Assembly: GCA_015680625.1 (NCBI GenBank)
Contig: JAAAXW010000023.1
Span: 186,001 to 250,000, forward strand
Source of the DNA: Mortierella hygrophila
Taxonomy: Eukaryota > Mortierellomycota > Mortierellomycetes > Mortierellales > Mortierellaceae
Direction of reading: 5' to 3'
DNA: 64,000 bases
Shown: piece by piece, positions 40,328 through 51,828 of the stretch
Layout of the letters: each line of letters opens with the position of its first letter
How positions within the stretch are numbered: position 1 is the stretch's first letter
Notes under the pieces: model-generated
Databases searched by the model: none
What the model was told of the DNA's origin: nothing
What the model saw: only the letters and a program-made list of their open reading frames with translations
Position numbers and translations under genes: made by a program

Positions 40328-43268
40328 TCAATGATGGTCCGTAAAGTGGATAGTCGCAGGCTCGTCGCTATCATACAGGTACTCTTCAGGCTCCTCACCA
40401 TCCGACGACAGCTGCTGCGTAGGGATGAAACCTTGCTGTCGGAACCGTCTAGGTGTTGGCTGATGAAATCTCCGCCCACCACCGGGCTGATCGTCGTCGC
40501 TATCGTCGCTGTCGCGTCGGGGATGATACTCCTGGTCAAAGTCGTCCGTGTTACTGTTATTATTATTGTTGTAACTGCTGTCCTCCACATCATACGCCAC
40601 GTTATAGGAGGTTGAGTAATCGGGATTGGACTGGTTCTGGGGGTATAAATGGTCGTGCGGCAGAGGAGAGATTAAATGCCGGGGCATGTCACGACGGTGT
40701 GGGAGAGGTGGATAGCTCCCGTGGTTGTGGTTGTTGTTGTTCTCGTAGGACGACCTTGATGCCTCAAGGTCATCGTCCATCTGGAGCATACTCTTCCCGT
40801 AGTCGCTTGCAGGGAATGACCACCCGTTACCGATCGAGTTCCGCACAGGCACAAACCACAGGTACCAGGTAGGCCCCAACACCTGAATAAAGTTTTGCCT
40901 ATTAGGTCATTCACAGAAACCCAAAATGATGATTAGTCTATGCTCCGTGGCATTTTTTTTTTTTTTTTGGTCGATTGTGTTCTCCATCACAAAAGACCAC
41001 ATCGCGAAAACAAAGAAAGTGTGGTGAGGCGGCTTACTTGCGACCAAGGTCAAATACGTTCAAGAGACGACTCTGCATCACCTCGCCACGGCTACCCATC
41101 CGGTACTTGTGCTTCTCGAAACTCTCAATCGTCGTCTTGTTGGACTTGATCAAGAGTGTATGGTGGATCGCAAAGGGAATCAGGCATAGTCCGAAAATGA
41201 TACCAATCAGAATCATAAAGATCCATTGAGGGTCAAACAAATCTTCGCTCTATAATTGAAGGGGTAGAAGAAGTAGCGTTAAGGTTAAGGCAGTTACGCG
41301 TCCCGAAATTAACCAATATGGTCACTCCTGATCGATCGGAGGGGCAAACAAAAAGACTTACGTATGGCGCGCCGATGACCTCCGCAGTGACGGGTATCGT
41401 ACATGCCACAAGGACAACGCAGTAGATCGCTGTCCACAGGACGAAAAGCTACAAAGAATGAAAAAATAAGATGTAAATAATGGTCAGATCAACTTGCAGA
41501 TGAGTGGTATCTTCCCATCATGACAGCCACGCTGCGATCCTGGTGTCGAGTCCTAGTGCTTACATAAAAGGCCTTGTAGTTCTTGTGTCCGACGCAGTTG
41601 TTGAGCCAAGGGCAATGGTGGTCCATCTTGAGAACACATCGGTTGCAGGAAGAACAGTGATGCGTCCGATCTGGCTTCTCAAATCTATTGAACATAGTCA
41701 CCATAAGAAAAGAGTTCGGTTAGAGTTTGGATCCGCTAGCTACGAAAAAAAGGCGCATGGATCAAGGCGCTCCATATCTCCAGCTGTTACTGCAATTGTA
41801 AAGTTGCAATCCACAAATGTGTCGGCTATCCCGACTGGGACTTACTTGCACTTTTGGCAGTATCGCATTTTGCCATCCCGCTTGACTGTGAACCGTCTGG
41901 TCGACGAGAGTCCCAATGGCTTATCATCCTCATCCTCATCACCTTCATATCCACCCCGACCTCCTCCTCCTCCTTCGACTCGCTCATTTCCATAGTTCTC
42001 GTGGACCGTCCTGCCATCCAGCGCATCGTCTGACAGGTCGACGACTGTGTGCAAATGATGCTTACCACGAATGGGCTCCAATGGCGGTGGTGTATGAATT
42101 GATGCTGTGGGGTGATGGTGGTCGTGTGAGGCAGGGTAAACCTGCTGAGACCACGAGGCACTATGTGGGTGGGCTGGATGCAAAGTCGTCGAATCTCCAA
42201 TATCAATGTCTTCCGAGAACCTGTCCACTCCAAGCTGCCCCGTAGTTATTGCCTGTCTACTACGATCTCTGACAGTCACTGATCGTCTCCCGCCAGCCAT
42301 TAGTGGTGAGTTGTTAGCGCTAGGAGAAGACGAGAGATAGAACTGCTCAGGTTCCAGCAACCCAACGTTGGCAGCTTCCTCCTGATGACCTGCACTGTTG
42401 TATCCTGAGTACTTTTGCAAAATCTAACAAACATCATGGGAAAAGGGGGTGGGGAGGTGAATGAGCTGTTAAGGTCATGCAGCAACTTCGGGATCGATTT
42501 ATCCATTGAATGATTTTGCTTATAAGAACAAGCAGCAGGGCAAGCGAGTGAACTGATAAGAATCATACTTCAGAGGGGTATCCTGGTGATGCGAAGGTGG
42601 CCAAGAAGTAGCTCCAGACCAAGAGGACCACGATCGTCGTGATCATGACCAAATAAAACGTCCCTAACGAGTCCCATTGATCGAACAGAAGGTTAGCATA
42701 CACACATTGGTTATTTTCATGATACAAGTGTTCGTAATTCTGTGAGTTGTTTTTTTCCTGTCTGATCGGAGTAGTCCTTAAATGCGGGGGTTGGAGCTTG
42801 CGTTCCAGCTTTGCTTTGCCTTGCCTTGCCTTGCCTTGTTGGTTTGTTCAGAGGCAACTACCTCCTTTCAGCACCAGTTTTTTTTTGTCCGTGCTTGTTC
42901 TCCTTTCTTGCCAACGATAAAAAAAGGTCAAAGGACCCTTGACGCTTTACCTTGAAGGACATGATCGTGTGTGAATAGATATCGGCAGATAGAGAATATG
43001 AACACCAGATAACTCCAACTGACCAAGGCGAGACCTAAGTCGGGGGGGGGGGGGGAAATGTTAATGAGTAAATGAATGTCAGCTTCTTTATTCAAAAGAT
43101 GGACTTCTGGAGAACAAAGTGAGCGTTTCACTTTTTTTGCGTCCATGCGAGAAAGGGAGGGGAGGAGGGCTCATCAAAGAACAGGTTCCAGGGCGATTTC
43201 TTACAGATGCCGACAGGGAGCCAAGAGACGACTCTCAGACAGAATTCTCGAGCCTGCCTTGTCTTCAT
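40328..43268 (-). CDS. DHHC-type protein S-palmitoyltransferase with large insert
   Basis: Integral membrane enzyme that attaches palmitate to cysteines of target proteins. Eight exons: 43268-43205, 43034-42951, 42663-42569, 42423-41846, 41684-41564, 41448-41362, 41249-41038 and 40898-40328, giving 603 aa. Seen: membrane spans 1-2 in the first 80 residues (LALVSWSYLVFIFSICRYLF; MITTIVVLVWSYFLATFASP). The cysteine-rich domain runs from YCQKCKFEKPDRTHHCSSC to CPWLNNCVGHKNYKAF, with DHHC at 295-298. Spans 3-4 contain FVLWTAIYCVVLVACTIPV and IFMILIGIIFGLCLIPFAI. The C-tail is rich in Asn, Asp and Ser and ends in TDHH. Odd: about 185 low-complexity residues (exon 4) sit between span 2 and the cysteine-rich domain, where relatives have a short loop. 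A C14 tract serves as polypyrimidine tract of intron 1. Substrate unknown. Confidence 0.93.
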
Positions 43269-43549
43269 TTGCTTGCAAATGTGTAAGTGTGTTGATGTGA
43301 GTGAGGATGTGTTGTTGAAGGTGTGATGAACAAAAGGAGGGGAAGGAGAGAGGGAAGCAAAAAAAAGACGAATTCTGGACAACAGGCAGAGGCTAGTCCC
43401 CCACACCTTGCTGTACAGCCCACACGTGACAGGTACAGCAACGAATCCGCTAGGTGGATTGGTGGATCTATGGTTCTTCCAAGCTGTTTATTCTTAGACA
43501 GGCAGGGTATTTCTACAAACATTAAAAATTACATGATTATTTTTCTAGT

Positions 43550-45212
43550 TTAGTTTGTTGAGGAAATACCAGCAAGCGCTGCAGCTGTACTCTGTTCGTC
43601 CCAAAACTCGGGCAAGACACTGGGCAACTCAAGGATATTAGTGATCTGGTAGTGCCCAAAGTTGGATTTGACAGGGTCATCCGCCACATGGACCGCAGTC
43701 CAGCCAATATCGAGCGCCTTATCTACATTAGCTGCTGAATCGTCCACAAAGAAGCAGTTGGAGGGGTGGACTACTCCAGCATCCTTCATTGCCCGACGGA
43801 ACGAGGCCGCCTCTGGCTTGCAAATAAAGTTGGGTTCTGTGTAGTCGCAATACGTCAGTCCGTCAAAGAGACCCTCCAACCCCAGAATCTTGATCACTCT
43901 CAATGCGTGCTAATATAATGATAAGGCAAATAATACGTCATTAGGGATCCTGTTTAAATGAGTGCTTTCTTGGAAGTGCCAATTGCGCCTGAGGTAAGAT
44001 GTCGGATGTTTGTTGATACTTACAGCCTCTCCTGCGTTGGTGAAGAGCCACTTCTTTTCAATCTTCATGGACTTGATCATCTCGCGCAGAGGAGGATTCT
44101 CGCTGAGGATATCTTCCAGGGGTAGTGCTCCATCGACTTTTGCATCTATATTTCATTGACGAATTAGGTGAATTGGAGTCAGAGGGACAAATCCAAAAAT
44201 TATTATCTGGCGAATTATTTTTCTCCACAGAGAACAGGCAGGTTGTACTACACTTACCATAGTCCCGGATGTCAATCTGAATCGAGTCCGTGAAGAAAAT
44301 ATATGTCAGCCAGTGAAGAGAGAAGAGACAAAAAGAGTGGTTAATTGGTTGCATCGTGAGGTTCTATGGCATCCAAGACAGGTCCAAATGTATTCCATCC
44401 TTGCTTTCATCATCCACCGTTCAAAGTACCTCTAGTGACATCATAACATATAAGCAATTGAGAGTGTTAGTCAAAGGCACACACACATCCACTCGGACAT
44501 TTTTGGTTTTGTGTTCAAGACATGCCAGCCCCACTGTGCATTCCGATCACTAATCAAGTATTAACCAATTCTTATCACTTACCAGGATGGTGGATAACAA
44601 GACCGCGGATGGCGAGGCCATAATCAAGGTAGTAGCGGTATGCCAGACTCTTGACTATTGTCATATTCAAGAACAAATAGCCCTTCTGTTAGTAACACTG
44701 CCAATGTGGGGACACATATCAAGAGAACAAAGAACTCGATGGATTCAAACTACATACCTTTGTTGTTCTCAATACCAACGTCTTCAAAGTACTTCTCAAT
44801 CCTGTTATCAGATTCGCATGTCAATTGATCAGATTACATCGAGGGTGGTGTGCAAGGAGTTGCGAGGGTCAATGAAAAAAAAAGAAGGAAGAGCATCAGA
44901 AACCTTGAATACACTCATTTATTCGAAACAGCACACGAGTGCCAATCCCTTCCATTTATCAACAAACATTACAACAATAACAAAAGCAACCTACTTTTCA
45001 CGCATCATGTCGGGAATGCCAGAGTCCTTGGGGTAGAGGCAGTTATCGATATCGAAAAAGAAGACACGGGCTTCATGGTTGGGGGTAACAGTTCTCGCAA
45101 TGCTCTCCCCTGCAGCCTGTTGGTCTAGAACTTCTGTCGCATTGATGTCCTCGGCCTTGTTGAAGACGATGCCGTTCGTCTGCTTGTAGGTTTTAAGAAG
45201 TGTGGAAGGCAT
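43550..45212 (-). CDS. SDT1: HAD-type pyrimidine 5'-nucleotidase (Sdt1/Phm8-like); frame conflict at a 19-nt microexon
   Basis: HAD-superfamily nucleotidase that dephosphorylates pyrimidine nucleoside monophosphates. Exons: 45212-44995, 44801-44758, 44654-44583, (44276-44258), 44145-44024 and 43909-43550. Seen: motif I FFFDIDNCLYP (nucleophile and acid/base Asp), then YYLDYGLAIRGLVIHH, DGALPLEDIL and KKWLFTNAGEAHALRVIKIL (motif II Thr). LFDGLTYCDYTEPNFICKP with the motif III Lys and NCFFVDDSAANVDKA (motif IV) complete the set. Odd: homologues have about 11 residues between HH and the DGALPLE block. The 19-nt segment 44276-44258, bounded by AG and GT, encodes the missing IDIRDY in register. 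Including it through canonical sites shifts the frame; skipping it keeps frame and gives 271 aa. A one-base indel in the DNA or assembly, or regulated skipping, would explain this. Confidence 0.88.
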
Positions 45213-45709
45213 TGTTGTTTGTGATGGCTGTTGTTGTTTTGGTACGAGAGGAAAAGTCGATTGTAAAGCGAGGGTTGTTGCTGTTGTTGAGTGCAGGTTT
45301 CGTTTTTGTTTGCTGGGTCAGAATGGAATAACGGTTAAGTGAGTCGGTGAAATGCAAATAGCGAGAGGGAGAGGATGGAGAGAAAAAGAGGTGGAAAGAG
45401 AGGCAGGAGATGAGGTATACCCGGTCCTATATAGAATCTGAAAAGAGGAGCTCCAACACGTTCTACGCCCTCGAAAATGACTGAAAATGACCCCTCGCAG
45501 GATCCTCCTATTGGCTGGGAATAAGTGCGATCCATGACGTGAGGGGAAAATTGTAACCCGGGAAGAAAAAGACAAAAAGGATCCCCCGCAAAACTCTACT
45601 TCTCGCCGTCATTGTCATTACTGGCGGAACCTTAGTTGTTACTGGAGTGTGTCGTTAGCTGTTGTACAGTTGTTTTAATCGTGAGCAAAAGGTCATATCA
45701 ACAACGCAA
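45213..45709. other. Intergenic spacer SDT1-like / DENN gene
   Basis: About 500 bp between two minus-strand genes: the SDT1-like leader and promoter (purine-rich on the plus strand near 45360-45410) and the 3' UTR of the DENN gene. Nothing else recognised. Confidence 0.5.
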
Positions 45710-48700
45710 CTAAAACTTGGCCGGGTCCAAAAAGACAGGGAATCGTTTGCTTCCATCCTCGCTCACTAACAGACAATTGGCAAAAGATAAAAAAATGAAC
45801 CAAAGGATCAGTTTCAGGTACAGACGAAGGACAACTGGAGAATTGATTCTCCACAATCATCCAATTGCGCACAATACATCCACAACAGCAACACAGCCGA
45901 AAAAAAAAATATACAACAGCACGAGATCGCCGCTAGCTTACCAAAAGTTTCGTATTCGCCCATAGGTGGTGGTGCTTTGATTGTGCCCTGGATGCCATAG
46001 CTTGGATCCTAAATACCGTCGTAACAATGAAACAACGTTAGAGAGTCTGTCAACCATAATGAATAAAGGGCGCCGGCGTGTGGTTACCTCTAAAAAAATA
46101 TACAGGTGAAACTTACGTCTAGGAACTTTGTTTCCTCTTTGCCTAGTCGGAAACGAGATCTGTTCATCTTGGCCTTGATCACCTCATCAAAGAACATGAT
46201 CTCAGGGTCACCAGGGGACCGGTCGACTCGGTCCTGCACAAACTGCACAAACGCCTGCGATTCCGTAAAATTTGCCATGAACACCTATGCACACCAATGC
46301 CAGATGTTTTAGTTTGCATGCAACAAGAGTAAAAAGAAAGAACCATGAACGACTTCAGCTATCACACCATCTGGCTCAGCAAACATACCTTGGCGTCTTT
46401 GTCAACATTTTTCATGAACACCTCACGATGGAATCGAACAGTATCACTCTGTATGCTTCCGTTGGTTCCGCTCCTTGCCCTCGTTATGGGTTGTTGGGTG
46501 GGCTCAGTTTGACCAAACGCCCTGTTCGAAGGAGGAGAAAATGCGTCCGGCCCCTTTGCAACAGGCGAGGGGCTGTTGTTGGCTGAACTTCTGCTTGTCC
46601 ACCCACGGAAACTTGCCCAGGAGATTCGCTCCTGTACGCCCTTCTCTCCCTCGCTCCCGGTACTCGACAATTGTTTTGCCTGAGCATTGATCCTTGGACT
46701 TTGTGCCTGAGCAAAAGGCTGCAAGTACTGCTGACCTGCCAAAATACCCGCTCTGTATCCTCTCAAGATTCCAGCCCACATCTGCAAGACACTCCAACAA
46801 ATCCCAGACTCGTCAAATCCGCGCGGCACACACGGGTAGAGCAACTCCTCGACACACCCGCCGTGCACAAGAAGGGAACATCCTTCACAGCGGTATACTC
46901 TCTGGTGCGAAGCAATCCCATGGGTACAGATACCGCAGCGACCACTGAGCATAGGGGTCGGTACAGGGCTCGACACAAACGACAGGACATGTCCCTCCCG
47001 CCTCAGGGGCAAGCCGGAATGTGGCTCATCATCTACATTACCCTCTACAAACCCAATTCCGGCTTGATTCATCCGTGGAAGCGCATGCGCGGGAAGTGGG
47101 AGGGATGAGGTTGACGATGATGGCACAGTAGGGAGCCCCCTGCTAGGTCCATTGATACTCCCCATTGTTGTAGATGTCATCGTAGACATGGGCGATCCGT
47201 TCTTCGGAGCAGAAGACATCCCCGTCGAACTGGACTTGAGCCACAAGCTTGAGTTGGAAGATTCAATCGAGGTGACCGATGCTCTATGACTGAGAAGGCG
47301 GGAGGATCCGTCGCCAGTCCTCAAGTGTGGACCAGATTCCATGCTGATCTTGCTTGTATCCTGCTGGGACCCTGTCTGATGTACGTAAAGTCTTTGGTCG
47401 GATGAACCTTCTTGTCTCCGAGGCATCTCAAACACGTTGGCACGGGAACGTTGAGGGGAAAGAACTTTGCGTGTGGCGGTAGAAACCGTTTCGGTTGTAT
47501 CCTAGTGTTGCAATTGGAAAACAATACATTATTACCCATGCGTTGGTTTGCGCCTATATCATGCTCTTGCAGTGAAAAGTTGTGACATTACCTGCTCTGG
47601 CGCGACTTTGTTTGAAGGCACTTTTGAATCAAACACTAAGGGTCGTTCGGGTATCTCGCCTAAGCTAGAATCCGATTGCTGGCTTATTGCTTCCTTGCCT
47701 TTGAGTACATCGTCCAATTCCAGCCCCATTAATCCTCCTTCAAGAAGGGTCTCCTTTCCGAAATCCATCTTGGGGATCTTGGGCAAAGCCGGCGGGTTTT
47801 GAGCACTCGACTGGTTTAACGTATGAGTTGACGAGTTACGACTAGCTCCAGCCAAGGAACCCTGCACAGATACTGCCGTGATGGTCGAGACGTTCGAGGG
47901 TGCGGATGGTCGCAGAGATTCTGATCGTCTACCCATCCGGGGGGCTCGCGATACCCCGCAAAACAACGTCAAGCGAGAATGGGGGTAAGCAAACTTGACA
48001 TAATCCGGTGGTCCAAAAGCTGCACTCTGCGAGTTCGGGTTGCGTTGCACAGCACTTGTGGGTGCATACATCTCCAACGACTGGACAAGTTTCCGCCTCG
48101 GGCGAGCAGGGAGCTGCATGGGTGCCAGTTGAACGTCGATGGTTCCTTTATCCAGATCAACTACACAAGCCTATGGGGAAGATGCTTAGATATGAGTTTT
48201 CGAGTATGGGAGTTTGAGCCAAGCATATTGAGCGCAATCATTAGACGAAAGATGCAAGTACCTCTTCGGGTGGAAATTCAGCGTCGCAACAGCTCCGTTC
48301 AACTCCAATTATGTACGGGACAGGTGCCTGCAGACAGGTCATCAGTGCCGCTGGTAGGATTGGAATGTACACTCCCTGCCAGTAGAGAGGGAAGAACATG
48401 TATAGGAAGCTTTCAGCCGCCAGGGTCAGCATTCCTAAATGCGATGATAGAAAGATGATCTTGCCTTCGGCCAGCATGACCTGTAACAATACATAGTCAG
48501 TAGAGTTCTTTATCTGCAGCACCCTTGGCTCTCGCATCTGTTGTATGCTTACCTCTATGACAGTAACAATATCCTCGGCAGACAGGCACCGAAAGAGTGG
48601 GTATAAGGAAAACTGTAGGATAGCTGCTGTTAGGACTAGTTATCATTGGCCAAAGAGATACATAGAGCGCGTATGAAACTTTATAGAATCTTACGTTTTT

Positions 48701-51007
48701 TACGATCGGAACGCTGTTGAGTGCCGGTCTGGACGCAAAGATCATCCTGTTGTTGATTGTAATCCCAATTTCCATCTTGCCAAAAGGTGGAACCCCCACC
48801 TCGTGGATGATGTTTTTGACATATCTACCATACAAAGGGTCAGTTAGTTGGAAGGTTCTCAGCAGCGAAGGAAGCATGGAAAGCCATAGGCAACAAAAGC
48901 AGCCCCGCCCTTGCTGTTACCTTTCAAGCGGCAGAGAATTCATGCTCATTCCTGGGTGATCAACGCCTCCAGAACAGGCAACGACAACCCCTAAAAGCCA
49001 GTCTCGAAGCAAATAGTGGTACGGAAAGGCACTCACTAACCCCACACATCGCGGAATCCAAACATCTTCAGCATCCACAAACATTTGTTTCCATGGCTCC
49101 ATTTGATCCCGGAGAAGAGATAGCTTCTCTTCTGAGTCTGCGATATCCCGCTTGATCTCAATAATCCGCGATCTCCGTCCCAATGTCCTTTCCTCGCGTA
49201 GCCGCTCATTCAGCGTCCGCAGCAAACTCTTCTCCCGAGTGATCTTTGTTTTGATGGCCTTGACGTACTCCATCTCGCTCTCTGACTAACGTATTTGAAC
49301 GAAGAATAAAAAAGAGCCATCTGCGTTAGTGATGCAGTTAAAGGACGTCACCTATACAGCGCGATCACAGGTGTAGCATCGTAGATCAAGGTAAAGACTT
49401 GCCAGGCGGCTCTTTGTCCACTTCTGACAAAGATACTCGAATTGTCGATACATAGTCGTGGGCATGCGCTCGTACATGATCACACACATGGCGTAAGAAC
49501 GGTTTCCTGTTTCCTGTGTCATGACGAAAGAATGGTACGTGGTCGGTGGACGTTCAGCCTGCAATTTTAGCGTCAGCTCTCCTGGAAAGCAGAACTAATA
49601 GCATCAAGAGAAACGGCAGGCAAGCTGTTAGCAATACTATTGATTAATAAAGGCTGTTGTTACAACTTTGATGGTGGATAACCTCTTACCATTGGCAAGT
49701 GTGGAGGGAATACTTCAGAGTCTTTCCAGTCCTGTTCTGGGTAACGACAGGTGACCACGGGGCTGAAAGCCCTTTCTCCCGGATGTGTGTCTGGGCCCGT
49801 GTAAACGGAACGAGAGGAACTTCCTATGTGAGCTTTCTGTACTCCGTGGTCCAACTTTGACATGCTCCGAATTACGGCCATATTTTTTCCATGAGCCAAG
49901 CCCTTCACATCGTGCACTGAGAGAGTCGCATTCTGTCGGTACTGTTGAGATGTCGGAGCTGGCGTCGGGTGAGTTCCGTGTCTCTTAGGTACTGCCAGAA
50001 ACGCTCAACCAAATAGAGAGGCTTATTAGTACATGCAGAGCTACAAAACAAGACAGAGAATTCGCCAAGGGTCAGTTAAACACTCTTATCATTTCTTACC
50101 AGATCTAGCCTGCGAGGCGTCCGATTGTCCGTGGATCCCTCCATCCTTATCATCAACTACTCCGTTCTGCTTCCCATCATCCTCCTGGATCCTTTCTCTG
50201 GCAAGCCCCTGCTGAATGCCCTCCTGAACAGACTTGTATAATGTTCCGGCGGATACATGTCGATAGCTTGGCCTGTGATGAAGTCCTGTGCTTCCCTGCT
50301 GGCTAATGTCGCTCATGGTGACAGATCTCCGAGCAGGGCGCTTGATGGCATGAACAGGGCCACTGGGGTGCCGCATGGTTACCGAAACATCCTTCGGGGT
50401 CAGATCGTCTTCTGGACTCAAGTCTAGTGACAATTTTAGAAGCATGGGATGGTTAGCAAAGCGGCAAGCAGAAACAAACAAAGAGAAGAAAATAAGGTAC
50501 GGAATGCATTATTTTGAAGGGAGGAGAGGGACAAGCGAGGGGATCACTCTCGAATCCAGCGAATCACAGCTCCATACCTCTTTGAGGTGCCATGGAGCCA
50601 TTCTGTTTGTGATAGTGGTCGGGCAAGGATTGATCGATATGGTTGAACTGAGCCATCGACTTTGACCGTGAGCGAGCATGCGATCTGACAGGAGTATGGG
50701 CCTGAGGAGGAGAGGTCATGTCAGCAGAGTGGATTGTGTCACCATGGGAAATTGAACTGTGCGCTGCGAGGGAGTGATCGGCCTGTGCTCCTGTTGCTGC
50801 TATTGCTTCCGTTGATATTGTAGTTGGTGCTGTGTTTGTGGTTGCAGCAGTGTGGTGACCACCAGAGTGGGTGTCGCTGAGTTCGGTGGGATAACCTATG
50901 CCTTGGTGATCAGCGAATGAATCGTCGAGTAGCGAAAAGTCGTCATGCAGTCCGACCATGAAGAAGTAGTCGGCCATACGCTTTGGCGAGGGTCCCATGT
51001 TAGCCAT
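45710..51007 (-). CDS. DENN-domain protein with internal C1 zinc domain (probable Rab GEF)
   Basis: DENN proteins are guanine-nucleotide exchange factors for Rab GTPases. Thirteen exons: 51007-50578, 50423-50100, 49991-49690, 49558-49403 (or -49358), 49285-48921, 48824-48695, 48612-48553, 48480-48262, 48170-47592, 47501-46389, 46284-46117, 46008-45942 and 45765-45710, giving about 1322 aa. Seen: a low-complexity N-terminus (His/Ser/Thr-rich); uDENN with VFPPHLPM/AERPPTTYHSFVMTQ and a coiled Arg/Lys/Glu stretch. cDENN has EGKIIFLSSHLGMLTLAAES, FFPLYWQGVYIPILPAALM and PVPYIIGVERS. A Ser-rich linker of several hundred residues carries a C1-type finger (CGICTHGIASHQRVYRCEGC, then VHGGC and C) near residues 1040-1085. 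dDENN contains FMANFTESQAFVQFVQDR. Intron 4 can use a GC donor (CTG|GCAAGT) or GTATAG; both keep frame. C1 within a DENN protein suggests lipid or diacylglycerol recruitment. Confidence 0.92.
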
Positions 51008-51828
51008 GGTTGGCAGAGTGTGTTAATGAGGACTGTCCTGGCTGTGTGTGAATGCGAGGCGTTGCCTGGGTGTGGGTGGGCTGAATGTGTATATGAATGT
51101 GTGTATGAATGTTGTATGTAAGTGTGTTTGTGTGTGGGCTGAATGGGCACAGAGAGAAGGAGTGAGTTACGGTTGAATGGGAATTGAATGGAAAAGCTAC
51201 TACAAGAGTGGTGGGTGGTGGCAGGAAGTCGTCAAAGGAGAGTTGTGAGGTGGGGTTGAGAGTGTGAGTGGGAGTGAGGAAGAAGAATAAAGGACGGCAC
51301 AGGTGAAAGGAGGGGATGTGAGTGGAGAAAAGTGAAGAAGGATAGGGAAAGAGTGTACAAGGATCGAAGGAGAACAAAATGCATAAAATAAACAACGACA
51401 GCGAAGAATGGAAAATGCAACAGAAAGAATGTAAGAAAGAAAGAAAGAAAGAAAGGAAAGAAAGAAGGAAAGAAAGAAGGAAAGAAAGAGACGAATAAGG
51501 TATGTCATGGTAATACCACACCACAGTAAGGTGTTTTAATAATGACCCTGTTACTTCCTATATTACGACAAGGCTCATTCGTCCTCGTCCTCGTCGTCAC
51601 CACTGCTCGCCTGCCCCGGTCGACGGCCCCTTCCCAATGGAATGCAAATCGCACCTCCCATCCCATGCAGCCGGGGCAAGAAGGAAAAAAAAAGAGAAAA
51701 AGAGAGTTCATGCACCACGATCTTTTAAAAATAAACTCGATTTTTGGTTAATCATTTCATTTCACAGCAGGTTTTATTTAGTAGTTTATTGTTGAAGGAG
51801 ACGATCCCCGACACGGTGCTCAGCACTT
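51008..51828. other. Intergenic region DENN gene / EAF3
   Basis: About 820 bp. It contains the DENN leader and promoter, with GTGTGT-rich and purine-rich stretches, a GAAA microsatellite (listed separately), and the 3' UTR of EAF3. An open frame on the minus strand at 51000-51524 is almost purely Ser/Phe/Leu/His from these repeats and is not called. Confidence 0.5.
51434..51489 (+). repeat. GAAA microsatellite
   Basis: Imperfect GAAA/GGAA run of about 56 nt, roughly 430-480 nt upstream of the DENN gene start. Confidence 0.85.

Noticed and set aside
44641..44695. Alternative acceptor near 44686 for the Sdt1-like exon 3
   Set aside because: It puts the following conserved YYLDYGLAIRGL block out of frame; the TAG acceptor before 44654 keeps frame.
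51000..51524. Long Ser/Phe/Leu minus-strand frames upstream of the DENN gene
   Set aside because: Produced by GAAA and GTGTGT-type simple repeats.
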